A stretch of 64,000 nt of DNA from Thamnaconus septentrionalis. Lineage: Eukaryota; Chordata; Actinopteri; Tetraodontiformes; Monacanthidae. The notes below the pieces were generated by a model that did not search any database, was not told the origin of the DNA, and was given only the letters and a program-made list of their open reading frames with translations. Every line of letters begins with the position of its first letter. The stretch's first letter is position 1. Positions 50,711-59,510 of the stretch are shown here, one piece after another. The position numbers and the translations under genes are program-made. The stretch is taken from the NCBI GenBank assembly GCA_009823395.1, contig CM020510.1, positions 2,590,273-2,654,272 of the forward strand, given 5' to 3'.

Positions 50711-50718
50711 TAACACGG

Positions 50719-50758
50719 AAGAATGACACGCAAATTCGTGAAGCCTTCCTTATTCTTT
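50719..50758 (+). pseudogene. U6 snRNA 3'-half fragment, opposite orientation
   Basis: Contains GAATGACACGCAAATTCGTG AAGCCTTCC and then TTATTCTTT, the 3' half of U6 in sense orientation. It begins 8 bp from the 5' end of the antisense copy. Confidence 0.85.
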
Positions 50759-50868
50759 AGAAAAGAATAACTCAAGTTTTGAGTAATGAAGACGTAATGA
50801 ATGTCATCGAGCTGTTCTTACTGCTGCTTCAGCAAGGCAGTGTTAGATCAGCACAAGAAGAAGGTTGC

Positions 50869-50904
<36 letters not shown>

Positions 50905-51079
50905 AGTCCAAAAGTGGGAGGACTGGGGACAGTAGGACAGACAGTGTGGAACACTGTCTGTCCTACTGTCAGTCAGACGGACCAGCATGGAGTCAGCTGT
51001 TCTGGTGACAGGAGGAGGAGGCGTGGCCTCACACCTCAAACGATAGTGATGATAGGAAGAGTGGGCGCGCCAGAGAGGA

Positions 51080-51204
51080 AGTGAGATAGCCCCGCCCACT
51101 GTGCAGCGGCGCTCCCACTCTGAACCTCAGCACCAGCGGCGTCAGACCAGGCAGAGCTCCTCTGAGGATCAGCAGCGTCTGGACGGGACGCTCTTCTTCT
51201 GTGG
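51080..51204 (+). other. Possible 5' UTR exon of the GPCR gene
   Basis: GC-rich segment ending in a good donor (TTCTGTG|GTGAGT, junction about 51203/51204). The GPCR coding exon starts at an acceptor (CCCCAG|GTAATGG, 54242/54243), so an upstream noncoding exon must exist. This is the best candidate by eye but is 3 kb away and unproven. Confidence 0.25.
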
Positions 51205-52230
51205 TGAGTGACATCACACGTGACATCATGGTGGAAATCAACTCAACCAAAAATGAAGCGGCGATTGACGGCTTGTATAGAAAGCGCTGCAGCTCAGAGA
51301 CAGTCTGAGGTCTCAGGCTCAGCGTGAAACTGAAGACAAATCAGAGGGACAACTTTGGTTCTGGAGGTTTCCTGGTTAGGCAGTAGGGGGCGCCATTCAG
51401 GACATTGCTCACTTGATCCTGTATGCGTTCCTTGTTTGCCTTTTAGGATAGAATACAATAGAATAGAACTCCTCTATTAATCCCACGTTACAAAATGTAG
51501 CTAATTATAGCAACAAAATGTAGTGTAAATAATAATAAAAGTAATAAAAACAAGATATTTACGTTATTATGAACAGTTTGATTATTTACAGTTATCCACA
51601 TGATGCTTGATGTTATGTTTTCGTTATTATTATTATTGAATTTTTGAAGTGTTTAGTTTATGTCACGTTCAGTCTGAATGTAATCTATAGTGATGAGCGC
51701 TCACTAGACAGCAGGCGGCGCTGGTCACAGTCAATAGTGTTGTTGTCTGCTTGCCACCAAGTGACCAATCAGGAGACTCGTTCAGCTCTGGGAGGTCTAT
51801 CCCTCCCCTCCACCCACTCTCTCCTGTCAGCGTGGACCGGGTTGCTGCGGCGCCCCCTGTGGTCGGAGGGTCGATTTCTCCAATCATTTTTAACCTGGAG
51901 ATATCTTGGCTGGCAGTCATGTGACCTGCTCAACAAACACCCCCTCCGCCCTTCAACCACAAGGTCCTCGCCTCACTTCCTGTGCCAGCTCCAACCCTTC
52001 AGACTGAAAGCAGAAGTTCTTCTCTGGTCAGCGTCCGTGTGGTCGGAGTCTCCAGCAAGACTGCAGAGTCATCACCATCGTCAGCGGCGAGGGGGCGGAG
52101 CCTCTGTCGTGATACAGTGACATACTTTGTGGAGCTGAGCGTCGACTCCACCTGGTACCCAGCGGGGCTTTGGCTGCACTTGAATTAGTGAGAAGAGTCA
52201 AGCGTGAACTTTCGCTACCGGACACACTGA

Positions 52231-53852
52231 TCCATCCATCCATCCATCCATCCATCCATCCATCCATCCATCCATCCATCCATCCATCTCCATTATCTGG
52301 AGTCGCGGGAGCAGCAGTAGCAGCAAAGACACCCAGACCTCCTTGGTCCCAGTCACCTCCTCCAGCTCATCCGGTGGGACCCCATGGCGTTCCCAGGCCA
52401 GCCGAGAGGCCTAGTACCTCCAGCATGTCCTGGATCTTCCTTGGGGTCTCCTCCCGGTGGACATGCCCGGAACACCTCCATAGGGAGGCGTCCAGGAGGC
52501 ATCCCAAAAAGATGCCTGAGACACCTCAGCTGGCTCTTCTCGTCGTGGAGGAGCAGCGGCTCTACTCCAAGCTCCTCCCGGGTGACCCAGCTCCTCACCC
52601 TGTCCCTAGAGTGACCCAGCTCCTCAGCCTGTCCCTAGAGTGACCCAGCTCCTCAGCCTGTCCCTCAGAGTGACCCAGCTCCTCACCCTGTCCCTAGAGT
52701 GACCCAGCTCCTCACCCTGTCCCTAGAGTGACCCAGCTCCTCACCCTGTCCCTCAGAGTGACCCAGCTCCTCAGCCTGTCCCTAGAGTGACCCAGCTCCT
52801 CACCCTGTCCCTAGAGTGACCCAGCTCCTCAGCCTGTCCCTCAGAGTGACCCAGCTCCTCACCCTGTCCCTCAGAGTGACCCAGCTCCTCACCCTGTCCC
52901 TAGAGTGACCCAGCTCCTCACCCTGTCCCTCAGAGTGACCCAGCTCCTCACCCTGTCCCTCAGAGTGACCCAGCTCCTCAGCCTGTCCCTAGAGTGACCC
53001 AGCTCCTCAGCCTGTCCCTAGAGTGACCCAGCTCCTCACCCTGTCCCTCAGAGTGACCCAGCTCCTCACCCTGTCCCTCAGAGTGACCCAGCTCCTCACC
53101 CTGTCCCTCAGAGTGACCCAGCTCCTCACCCTGTCCCTAAGAGTGACCCAGCTCCTCAGCCTGTCCCTAGAGTGACCCAGCTCCTCACCCTGTCCCTCAG
53201 AGTGACCCAGCTCCTCAGCCTGTCCCTCAGAGTGACCCAGCTCCTCACCCTGTCCCTCAGAGTGACCCAGCTCCTCAGCCTGTCCCTCAGAGTGACCCAG
53301 CTCCTCACCCTGTCCCTAAGAGTGACCCAGCTCCTCAGCCTGTCCCTCAGAGTGACCCAGCTCCTCAGCCTGTCCCTCAGAGTGACCCAGCTCCTCAGCC
53401 TGTCCCTAGAGTGACCCAGCTCCTCAGCCTGTCCCTCAGAGTGACCCAGCTCCTCACCCTGCCCCTCAGAGTGACCCAGCTCCGCAGCCTATACGGAGGA
53501 AACCCATTTTGGCCGCTTGCATCCGTAATCCTGTTCTTTCGGTCATTACCCAAAGCTCTTGACCATCGGTGAGGGTGGGAACGTAGATCCACCGGTAAAT
53601 CGAGAGCTTCGCCTTTCGGTTTAGCTCTGTCTTCACTGCGACAGATTGGTACAGCGACCGCATCACTGCAGACGCCGCACCGATCCGCCTGTCGATCTCG
53701 CGCTCCATCTTTCCCTCACTTGTGAACTAGACCCCGGGATATTTGAACTCCTCCACCTGTGGCAGGGTCTCTCCACCAACCTGAAGAAGTCGGTGGAGAG
53801 ACCCTCTTCTTGTCGAGAACCATGGCCTTGGACTTGGAGGTGTGTCCATCTG
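52231..53852 (-). mobile_element. 5'-truncated RTE/Rex3-like LINE with internal minisatellite
   Basis: Minus-strand LINE coding remnants. 53466-53708 reads MEREIDRRIGAASAVMRSLY, KTELNRKAKLSIYRWIYVPT and ELWVMTERTGLRMQ. 52353-52598 reads REELGVEPLLLH, SQLRCLRHLFGMPPGRLPME and VFRACPPGG, the C-terminal end of the reverse-transcriptase ORF. The 3' end is a (GGAT)n tail (52231-52287 as ATCC on +). CCGGACACACTGA occurs on both sides (52218-52230 and 53853-53865) as a target-site duplication. A (GATG)n tail is what I recall for Rex3. Stops and frameshifts make it inactive. Between the two coding pieces lies the minisatellite at 52581-53490. Confidence 0.85.
52581..53490. repeat. 29/30-bp minisatellite, about 31 copies, inside the LINE
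   Basis: Tandem GTGACCCAGCTCCTCA(C/G)C followed by CTGTCCCT(C)AGA. Units with CTCAGA are 30 bp and units with CTAGA are 29 bp. On the minus strand the 30-bp unit encodes LRDR(V/L)RSWVT, which is the LINE ORF segment that normally occurs once before REELGVEPLLL. Confidence 0.95.
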
Positions 53853-53972
53853 CCGGACACACTGAATCCTTTTTCTTTTATAAACTACAACACAAGGTGC
53901 ACTTTCATGTTTGCATTCTGGCAGTGCGGCTGTGTGTGTGTGTGTGAGAGAGTGAGAGTGTGACAACTTGCC

Positions 53973-54003
53973 AAGGTGCAAAGGTGTGTTGCCTTTGCAC
54001 CTT
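53973..54003. repeat. Perfect 12-bp hairpin followed by T-run
   Basis: AAGGTGCAAAGG, a 7-nt loop (TGTGTTG), then CCTTTGCACCTT and TTTTT. It lies upstream of the GPCR coding exon. Function unknown. Confidence 0.85.
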
Positions 54004-54245
54004 TTTTATTTTTTTTTGGCTGAGACTAAAACGAAAGCGGAAAAAAATGTAAAAGAAAAAAAAAAGTCCCACTGTGATGTCATCCACAGCCAAAAATCCC
54101 CCCCCCACCCCCCCAAAAAAATGTTGTCACTGCTCAGAACGGAACCGCAACTAACTTCTGTGCAAACAGGAAGTGGTCAAAGTTTCTCAGTTCTCAGGTT
54201 TATTTGTAAATGTGCTTTTCCTTTATTTCCGTCCGTCCCCAGGTA

Positions 54246-55256
54246 ATGGACCTCTTTAACTCCTCCCACCTGCCCTCCAACCAATCGGACCTCAGCAGCG
54301 TCTTCACTCTCCACGTCCTGCCGCCGCTCTACTTCCTGGTGGGCGTGGCCGGGGCGGCTCTGAATGGCGCCGCTGCCTGCATCTTCTTCCGGGTGCCCAG
54401 CGACTCGGGCCTGGTGGTCTACCTGAAGAACATGGTGGTGGCCGACCTGCTCATGAGCGCCACTTACCCCTTCCGGCTGGTGGCGGAGCTGGAGCTGGGC
54501 GGCTGGCGCCTCCGTGTGGCCATGTGCCGCTACGTGGCCGTGCTCTTCTACTCGTCCATGTACGTGGGCATCGTCTTCATGGGCCTCATCAGCCTCGACC
54601 GCTACGTCAAGGTGGTCCGCCACGGCTCCGCCCCGCCCCCCTCCTCCGGCGGCCCCTCCCCCAGGCTGCGGGGAGTGGGCGTGGCCCGCCTGCTGGCCCT
54701 CTTCACCTGGAGCTTCCTGCTGCTCTGCGTGCTGCCCAACGTGCTGCTGACCAGCCTGCCGGCCACCCGGGAGAGCTCGCGCCACTGCATGCAGCTGAAG
54801 ACGCCGCTGGGCGTGCAGTGGCACCGCGTGACGGCCCTCTTCAACGTGGCGCTCTTCTGGCTGACGCTGCTGCTGCTCACCTTCTGCTACGCCTCCATCG
54901 CCCGCCGCGTCTACCTCTCCGGCCGCCGCCTGCGGCAGCAGCGGGGCAGCGTGGCCAGCCGGCGCTCGGGCCGCAGCATCGCCAGCCTCGTGCTGGTCTT
55001 CGCGCTCTGCTTCGTGCCCTACCACGTGACGCGCGTGCCCTACACTCTGAGCCAGATGCCGGCGGCGGAGTTCAGCCGCGACGCCCGCTTCCTGCTCTTC
55101 CAGCTGAAGGAGGCCACGCTCTTCCTGTCGGCGCTCAACGTCTGCCTGGACCCCGTCATCTACTTCCTCATGTGCCGCCACTTCCGGGACTCGCTGCTTA
55201 GGAAGCTGTCGGGCAGGAGGTCGCTGAGCGCCGCACAGAGCCTCAGCAACATGTAG
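54246..55256 (+). CDS. P2Y12-like class A G-protein-coupled receptor
   Basis: Intronless coding exon, 336 aa from the ATG at 54246, which follows an acceptor (CCCCAG|GTAATGG) that removes an upstream in-frame ATG at 54210. The N-terminus has glycosylation sites (NSS, NQS). Seven hydrophobic segments are present; diagnostic stretches are YLKNMVVADLLMSATYPFR (TM2), LISLDRYVKVVR (DRY in TM3/IC2), LPNVLLTSLP (TM4), CFVPYHVTRVPYTLSQMP (TM6) and NVCLDPVIYFLMCRHFRDSL (TM7, DPxxY). These match the P2Y12/13/14-GPR87 group, Gi-coupled receptors for ADP, UDP-sugars or lipids. The member cannot be fixed by eye. Coding sequence is very GC-rich compared with its flanks. A 334-aa frame on the opposite strand is a shadow. 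The AATAAA at 55990 ends the transcript. Confidence 0.93.
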   Translation: MDLFNSSHLPSNQSDLSSVFTLHVLPPLYFLVGVAGAALNGAAACIFFRVPSDSGLVVYLKNMVVADLLMSATYPFRLVAELELGGWRLRVAMCRYVAVLFYSSMYVGIVFMGLISLDRYVKVVRHGSAPPPSSGGPSPRLRGVGVARLLALFTWSFLLLCVLPNVLLTSLPATRESSRHCMQLKTPLGVQWHRVTALFNVALFWLTLLLLTFCYASIARRVYLSGRRLRQQRGSVASRRSGRSIASLVLVFALCFVPYHVTRVPYTLSQMPAAEFSRDARFLLFQLKEATLFLSALNVCLDPVIYFLMCRHFRDSLLRKLSGRRSLSAAQSLSNM

Positions 55257-55562
55257 CCGGTGGTGGTGGTGGTGGTGGTGCTGCCTCCTAGTGGAGGTGT
55301 TAACAAAGTGCCTCTGTGCTGACAGTCTGGGCTGAGGCTTCTGCCAGCAGGTGGCGCCACAGTACCTACCGGCCTCCGAGAGACTGAACTGTCACGCACA
55401 TACACACACATACACACCACTGGTCAGACATGCAGCCAAACAGAGGAGCGTAGGAAGATTGGCAGCCTCAGCCATGAGCCCGCCCACTTTAGAGACAAGG
55501 CTTTGATTGGCTGGCCAAGTTTTTGTATTGGACTGGATTCCAACTGCAGAGTGGCGTGTGTG

Positions 55563-55598
<36 letters not shown>

Positions 55599-55989
55599 AA
55601 TGAATGTGTCTCACTGAAATTGTGTGCGTGTGTATGTGATTGTGTAACTGTAAGTGTGTGTGTATCTTTTAACTCCACACTGGATGTCATAATGTGTGAA
55701 GACACAAACGCCGTCCTGCTGGCAGCTGATTGGACGATACAGTTTCTATATTAGATAAACACTGGCTGAAAAAAATTTGATGAGATGACAAAAAGTGGAG
55801 AACAGGTGAGGAGGAATAGCTTCTGATTCCTCTCCACTGACTTCCCCTTTGTGACATCACAAGCCGACACTCCTGCCTGTTCCTGCCTGCCGTTGCTCAC
55901 GGTGACCACAGGGGGCAGGGTTGATATCTGCTTGCATGTGAGCTGATTCTGTTCACCAGTCAGACCTTGATTTTATTTTTTTGCTGAAC

Positions 55990-55995
55990 AATAAA
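55990..55995 (+). terminator. Poly(A) signal of the P2Y-like gene
   Basis: AATAAA about 730 bp after the stop, followed by TCTGCAATGCTCGTGTCTG with a GT-rich downstream element. Confidence 0.7.
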
Positions 55996-55999
55996 AGTC

Positions 56000-56336
56000 T
56001 GCAATGCTCGTGTCTGCTCTCTAGTGTTTAGAGGTTGGAGTTGTTTCTCTCTTCTTGTGCACTTGAACTCGGCAAACGTTCAGATCAAATTTTTTTGACC
56101 CCGATTTCTTTGAAACTCACTGGGAGGACTGTTCTGCAGTAGGATAGACTGTACCATAACAGCATCAAATATTGAAAAAAGCCATCATTGTGCAGTCATG
56201 GTTTTCAGCAAAAATCTGAGATAACTTTTTAGAGGCCGATTTGCCTGAACACACACAGAACAAGTCTTTTGAGAGTCGAACCAACAACCTCTCCCTCTCC
56301 TCCCTCTCCTCGAACTCTCTCCTCTCCTCTCCTCTC

Positions 56337-56376
<40 letters not shown>

Positions 56377-56758
56377 AACACTTTTGACAACTTGAATCAT
56401 CTTTTGTCTCTGGATGTTGGAGCTGCTGCTGCAGCACTGACATCATCATAATCACAATCATCTTCGTCAAAACACACATTATTAAAATTGCTTCCTGTGC
56501 TAGTCGACAGTCGAAAATTGAGTGTGAAAAAAAAAAAATACGATTTAAAATTGGTTTAATAGCTGGTGGCTCACAGTGGAAGACAGATGTTAGATGTTGT
56601 ACCAATTATTATTACCAAGTGAAATTAAGAGCAGTTTGATGCAAATTTGTGCAATTCACATATATATATATATATGATTTTATTTATTTCTTTTTTTAAT
56701 GTCACCAGCACGTGGTGCGTTGGTTGTGAGTTTGTGAGAAATCTGCTGAGGCCGGCTG

Positions 56759-56807
<49 letters not shown>

Positions 56808-57760
56808 TCTTCTGGGTAGGCGGACAGGGAGCCAGAAAACCTGAATGACCAGCGAACTGTCACTGAAAGGACTCCCAGTCAACCTAATCACGGAGCTTGT
56901 TGAGGCTTTGTGTTCTAAAGTGTGGCGAAGCAGAAGCTAAACTTTGCCGTTTGTTCTCGTCAGTCTTTGACACGTCCGTGGTGCTATCGTAATGTGAGGG
57001 CGCTGCTACTTCCGTAAACACGCCGTGCCACGGCGCTGATTCTTCCTCTTTCCTTCGGGGACGGGGCGTAAACTCACAGCGCCACGTAAGACCTGGCATA
57101 AGTTAAAACCTCAACGCTCACAAGAAAAGGGAGGTTTCCGAAAATGACCTGTTTCAAAAACAGACCGTCTTCCATCTTTGACTTAGGGTTGCCACCCGTC
57201 CCGTTTCCCCCCGAATTGTTCTCTTTTTTTTTCACCACCTGTCCCGTAAAAAATGAAATCCCTCCCGGGACACAATTTGTCCGTTTTTTTTTTTTTGTTT
57301 TTTTTTTTTAGGAAAAATGACAAAACCTCATTTGATTTCCGTCTGTGGTCTAGATAGGTTGCCAACCCTCCCGTAAAATACGCGATTGTCCAATATTTGG
57401 AGATGGTCCGGATTTGACACTCTAGGAGGTGGCAACCCTACTTTAGCACCCCACACAGAGTCTCATGTGACTTTTTGTAAACGGGCAGAGCAATGCAAGA
57501 AGGAAGTGGCGGAAAAACTACAGTTCCCAGCAGGGCCGGGAAGAGAAAGAAAGTGAAAGTAATTTTTTCAAGACTCCATTTTGAGACAAACGACGGTGAG
57601 AGGAGCAGCAGGAAAAAACACACATATTGACCTCAGAAACTGACTTCTGTTGACTTTATTCCGCTGGAAACTCGGTGTAACACAGTTTCAACCCTGGTGT
57701 CTCGGTCCAAAGTGGAACTCGGGGTGTTGTAAGTTTACCGACTCTCTTCCTGGTTCTCCC
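56000..57760. other. Intergenic region between the GPCR and the second NLR gene
   Basis: No gene could be supported. It holds a (CTCTC)n/(CT)n run at 56290-56374, a 46-bp (ATT)n at 56761-56806 and a stretch at 57185-57440 with repeated 'GTTGCCA(C/A)CC(G/C)TCCCGT' motifs. A donor-like GACG|GTGAGA at 57594-57595 could close a noncoding first exon of the NLR gene. Confidence 0.5.
56761..56806. repeat. (ATT)n microsatellite
   Basis: About 15 uninterrupted ATT units. A related (ATT)/(AAT) tract lies at about 58199-58265. Confidence 0.95.
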
Positions 57761-57782
57761 CAGACTGACTGCAGGCCTCAAC

Positions 57783-59510
57783 ATGAGTGTTCGTGTGGAG
57801 GAAGAGGAGGACAGAGCAGAGTCTCCAGGGTTCAGCTGTGTGTCTCTGAAGAGTGACTGGTCCATGGATCGACCAATACTCTTCAGTAATGGACGTGGAG
57901 CCTCTGAGACACAGTAAGAAAACTTGCCCTACTGTTGTTGTCTCTGGTCTGTATCAGTACTGACTCAACGCAGCAACATCAATGTCAGCATCAACTGTTA
58001 ATGATGGCTGAGTTGTACTTGACTGTTAATATAAAGACCCTCATCATTCAGTGTTAACCTGGACAGTGAATTCACTTGAATCCATGTTATGAGAAAAATC
58101 CCATCCCACTGAAAGTGTTAAATGCAAATTATATTTACATATACAGTATAATTCTATGTCATGATATTGTCATATAAACGGCTGGGTGTTGCAGTATATT
58201 ATTATTATATTATTATTATTATTATTATCATTATTATTTTACTAATAATAATAATAATAATAATAATGCTATATTTTTTGGAGCAAATTTTACATTTCTG
58301 GAATGTCTCCTAAATATCTTTCTATAGATACAAAACTCATGTTTCCACTTGCAGAATTCAGTCCCAGAGACAGAGAGCAGAGTCTCCAGGGTCCAGCTGT
58401 GTGTCTCTGAAGAGTGACTGGTCCATGGATCGACCAGTAAACTTCAGTGATGGACGTGGAGCCTCTGAGACACAGTAAGAAAACTTGTCCTACTGTTGTT
58501 GTCATTTGTCTGTATCAATTCTGACTTAACACAGCAACATCAACAACAGCATCAACTGTTAATGATGGCTGAGTTGTACTTGACTGTTAATATAAAGACC
58601 CTCATCATTCAGTGTTAACCTGGATAGTGAATTCACTTGAATCCATGTTATGAGAAAAATCCCATCCCACTGAAAGTGTTAAAACATGGAAATTGTATTT
58701 ACATATACAGTATATTGCTATGTAAATGTTATTGAAATGTAAATAGGTGGGTATTTCAGTGTGTTGTGCCTGGATTATTGTTGATTGGAGCCTGTAATGC
58801 AAATTTTAAAATATGCAGTGTCTCCTAAATATCTTTGTATAGATGCAAAACTCATGTTTCCACTTGCAGGATTCAGTCCCAGAGACAGAGAGCAGAGTCT
58901 CCAGGGCCCAGCTGTGTGTCTATGAAGAGTGACTGGTCCATGGATCGACCAATACTCTTCAGTAATGGACCTGGAGCCTCTGATACACAGTAAGAAAACT
59001 TGCCCTACTGTTGTTGTCTCTGGTCTGTATCAGTACTGACTCAACGCAGCAACATCAATGTCAGCATCAACTGTTAATGATGGCTGAGTTGTACTTGACT
59101 GTTAATATAAAGACCCTCATCATTCAGTGTTAACCTGGATAGTGAATTCACTTGAATCCATGTTATGAGAAAAATCCCATCCCACTGAAAGTGTTAAAAA
59201 CATGGAAATTATATTTACTTATACAGTATATTGCTATGTAAATGGTATTGAAATGTAAACAGCTGGGTATTTCAGTGTGTTGTGCCTGGATTATTTTCAA
59301 TTTGGAGCCTGTAATGCAGATTTTCAAACAGGCAATGTCTCCTAAATATCTTTGTATAGATGCAAAACTCATGTTTCCACTTGCAGAATTCAGTACCAGA
59401 GACAGAGAGCAGAGTCTCCAGGGCCCAGCTGTGTGTCTCTGAAGAGTGACTGGTCCATGGATCGACCAGTAAACTTCAGTGATGGACGTGGAGCCCTGAG
59501 ACACAGTAAG
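57783..59510 (+). repeat. Four tandem exon+intron modules (about 515 bp)
   Basis: Leader exon copies begin at 57783, 58355, 58870 and 59387; the last three are 515 and 517 bp apart. Introns are duplicated too: AACTGTTAATGATGGCTGAG and GACCCTCATCATTCAGTGTT recur after the first three copies. The exon consensus is 120 nt and symmetric (phase 2/2). Confidence 0.95.

Larger units (their letters stand above)
48970..51060. other. Intergenic region between the first NLR and the GPCR gene
   Basis: No protein gene could be supported. It holds a (CTGT)n/(CCTG)n run at about 50284-50340, the U6 pseudogene fragments, a (GT)n run at about 50872-50901 and GC-rich low-complexity sequence near 49490-49660. 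A short piece near 49820 (GTATAACCAGTAGAAAAGGTC) resembles one at 24427 (GTATAACCACTAAAAAAGGT), indicating another dispersed repeat. Confidence 0.5.

Noticed and set aside
52581..53490. Regularly repeated 29/30-bp units resembling a CRISPR array
   Set aside because: There are no unique spacers; units are contiguous and derive from a LINE ORF in a vertebrate genome.
54177..55181. 334-aa minus-strand frame and 225-aa second plus-strand frame over the GPCR
   Set aside because: Shadows caused by the high GC content of the P2Y-like coding exon; composition is Ala/Gly/Arg/His-rich without domains.
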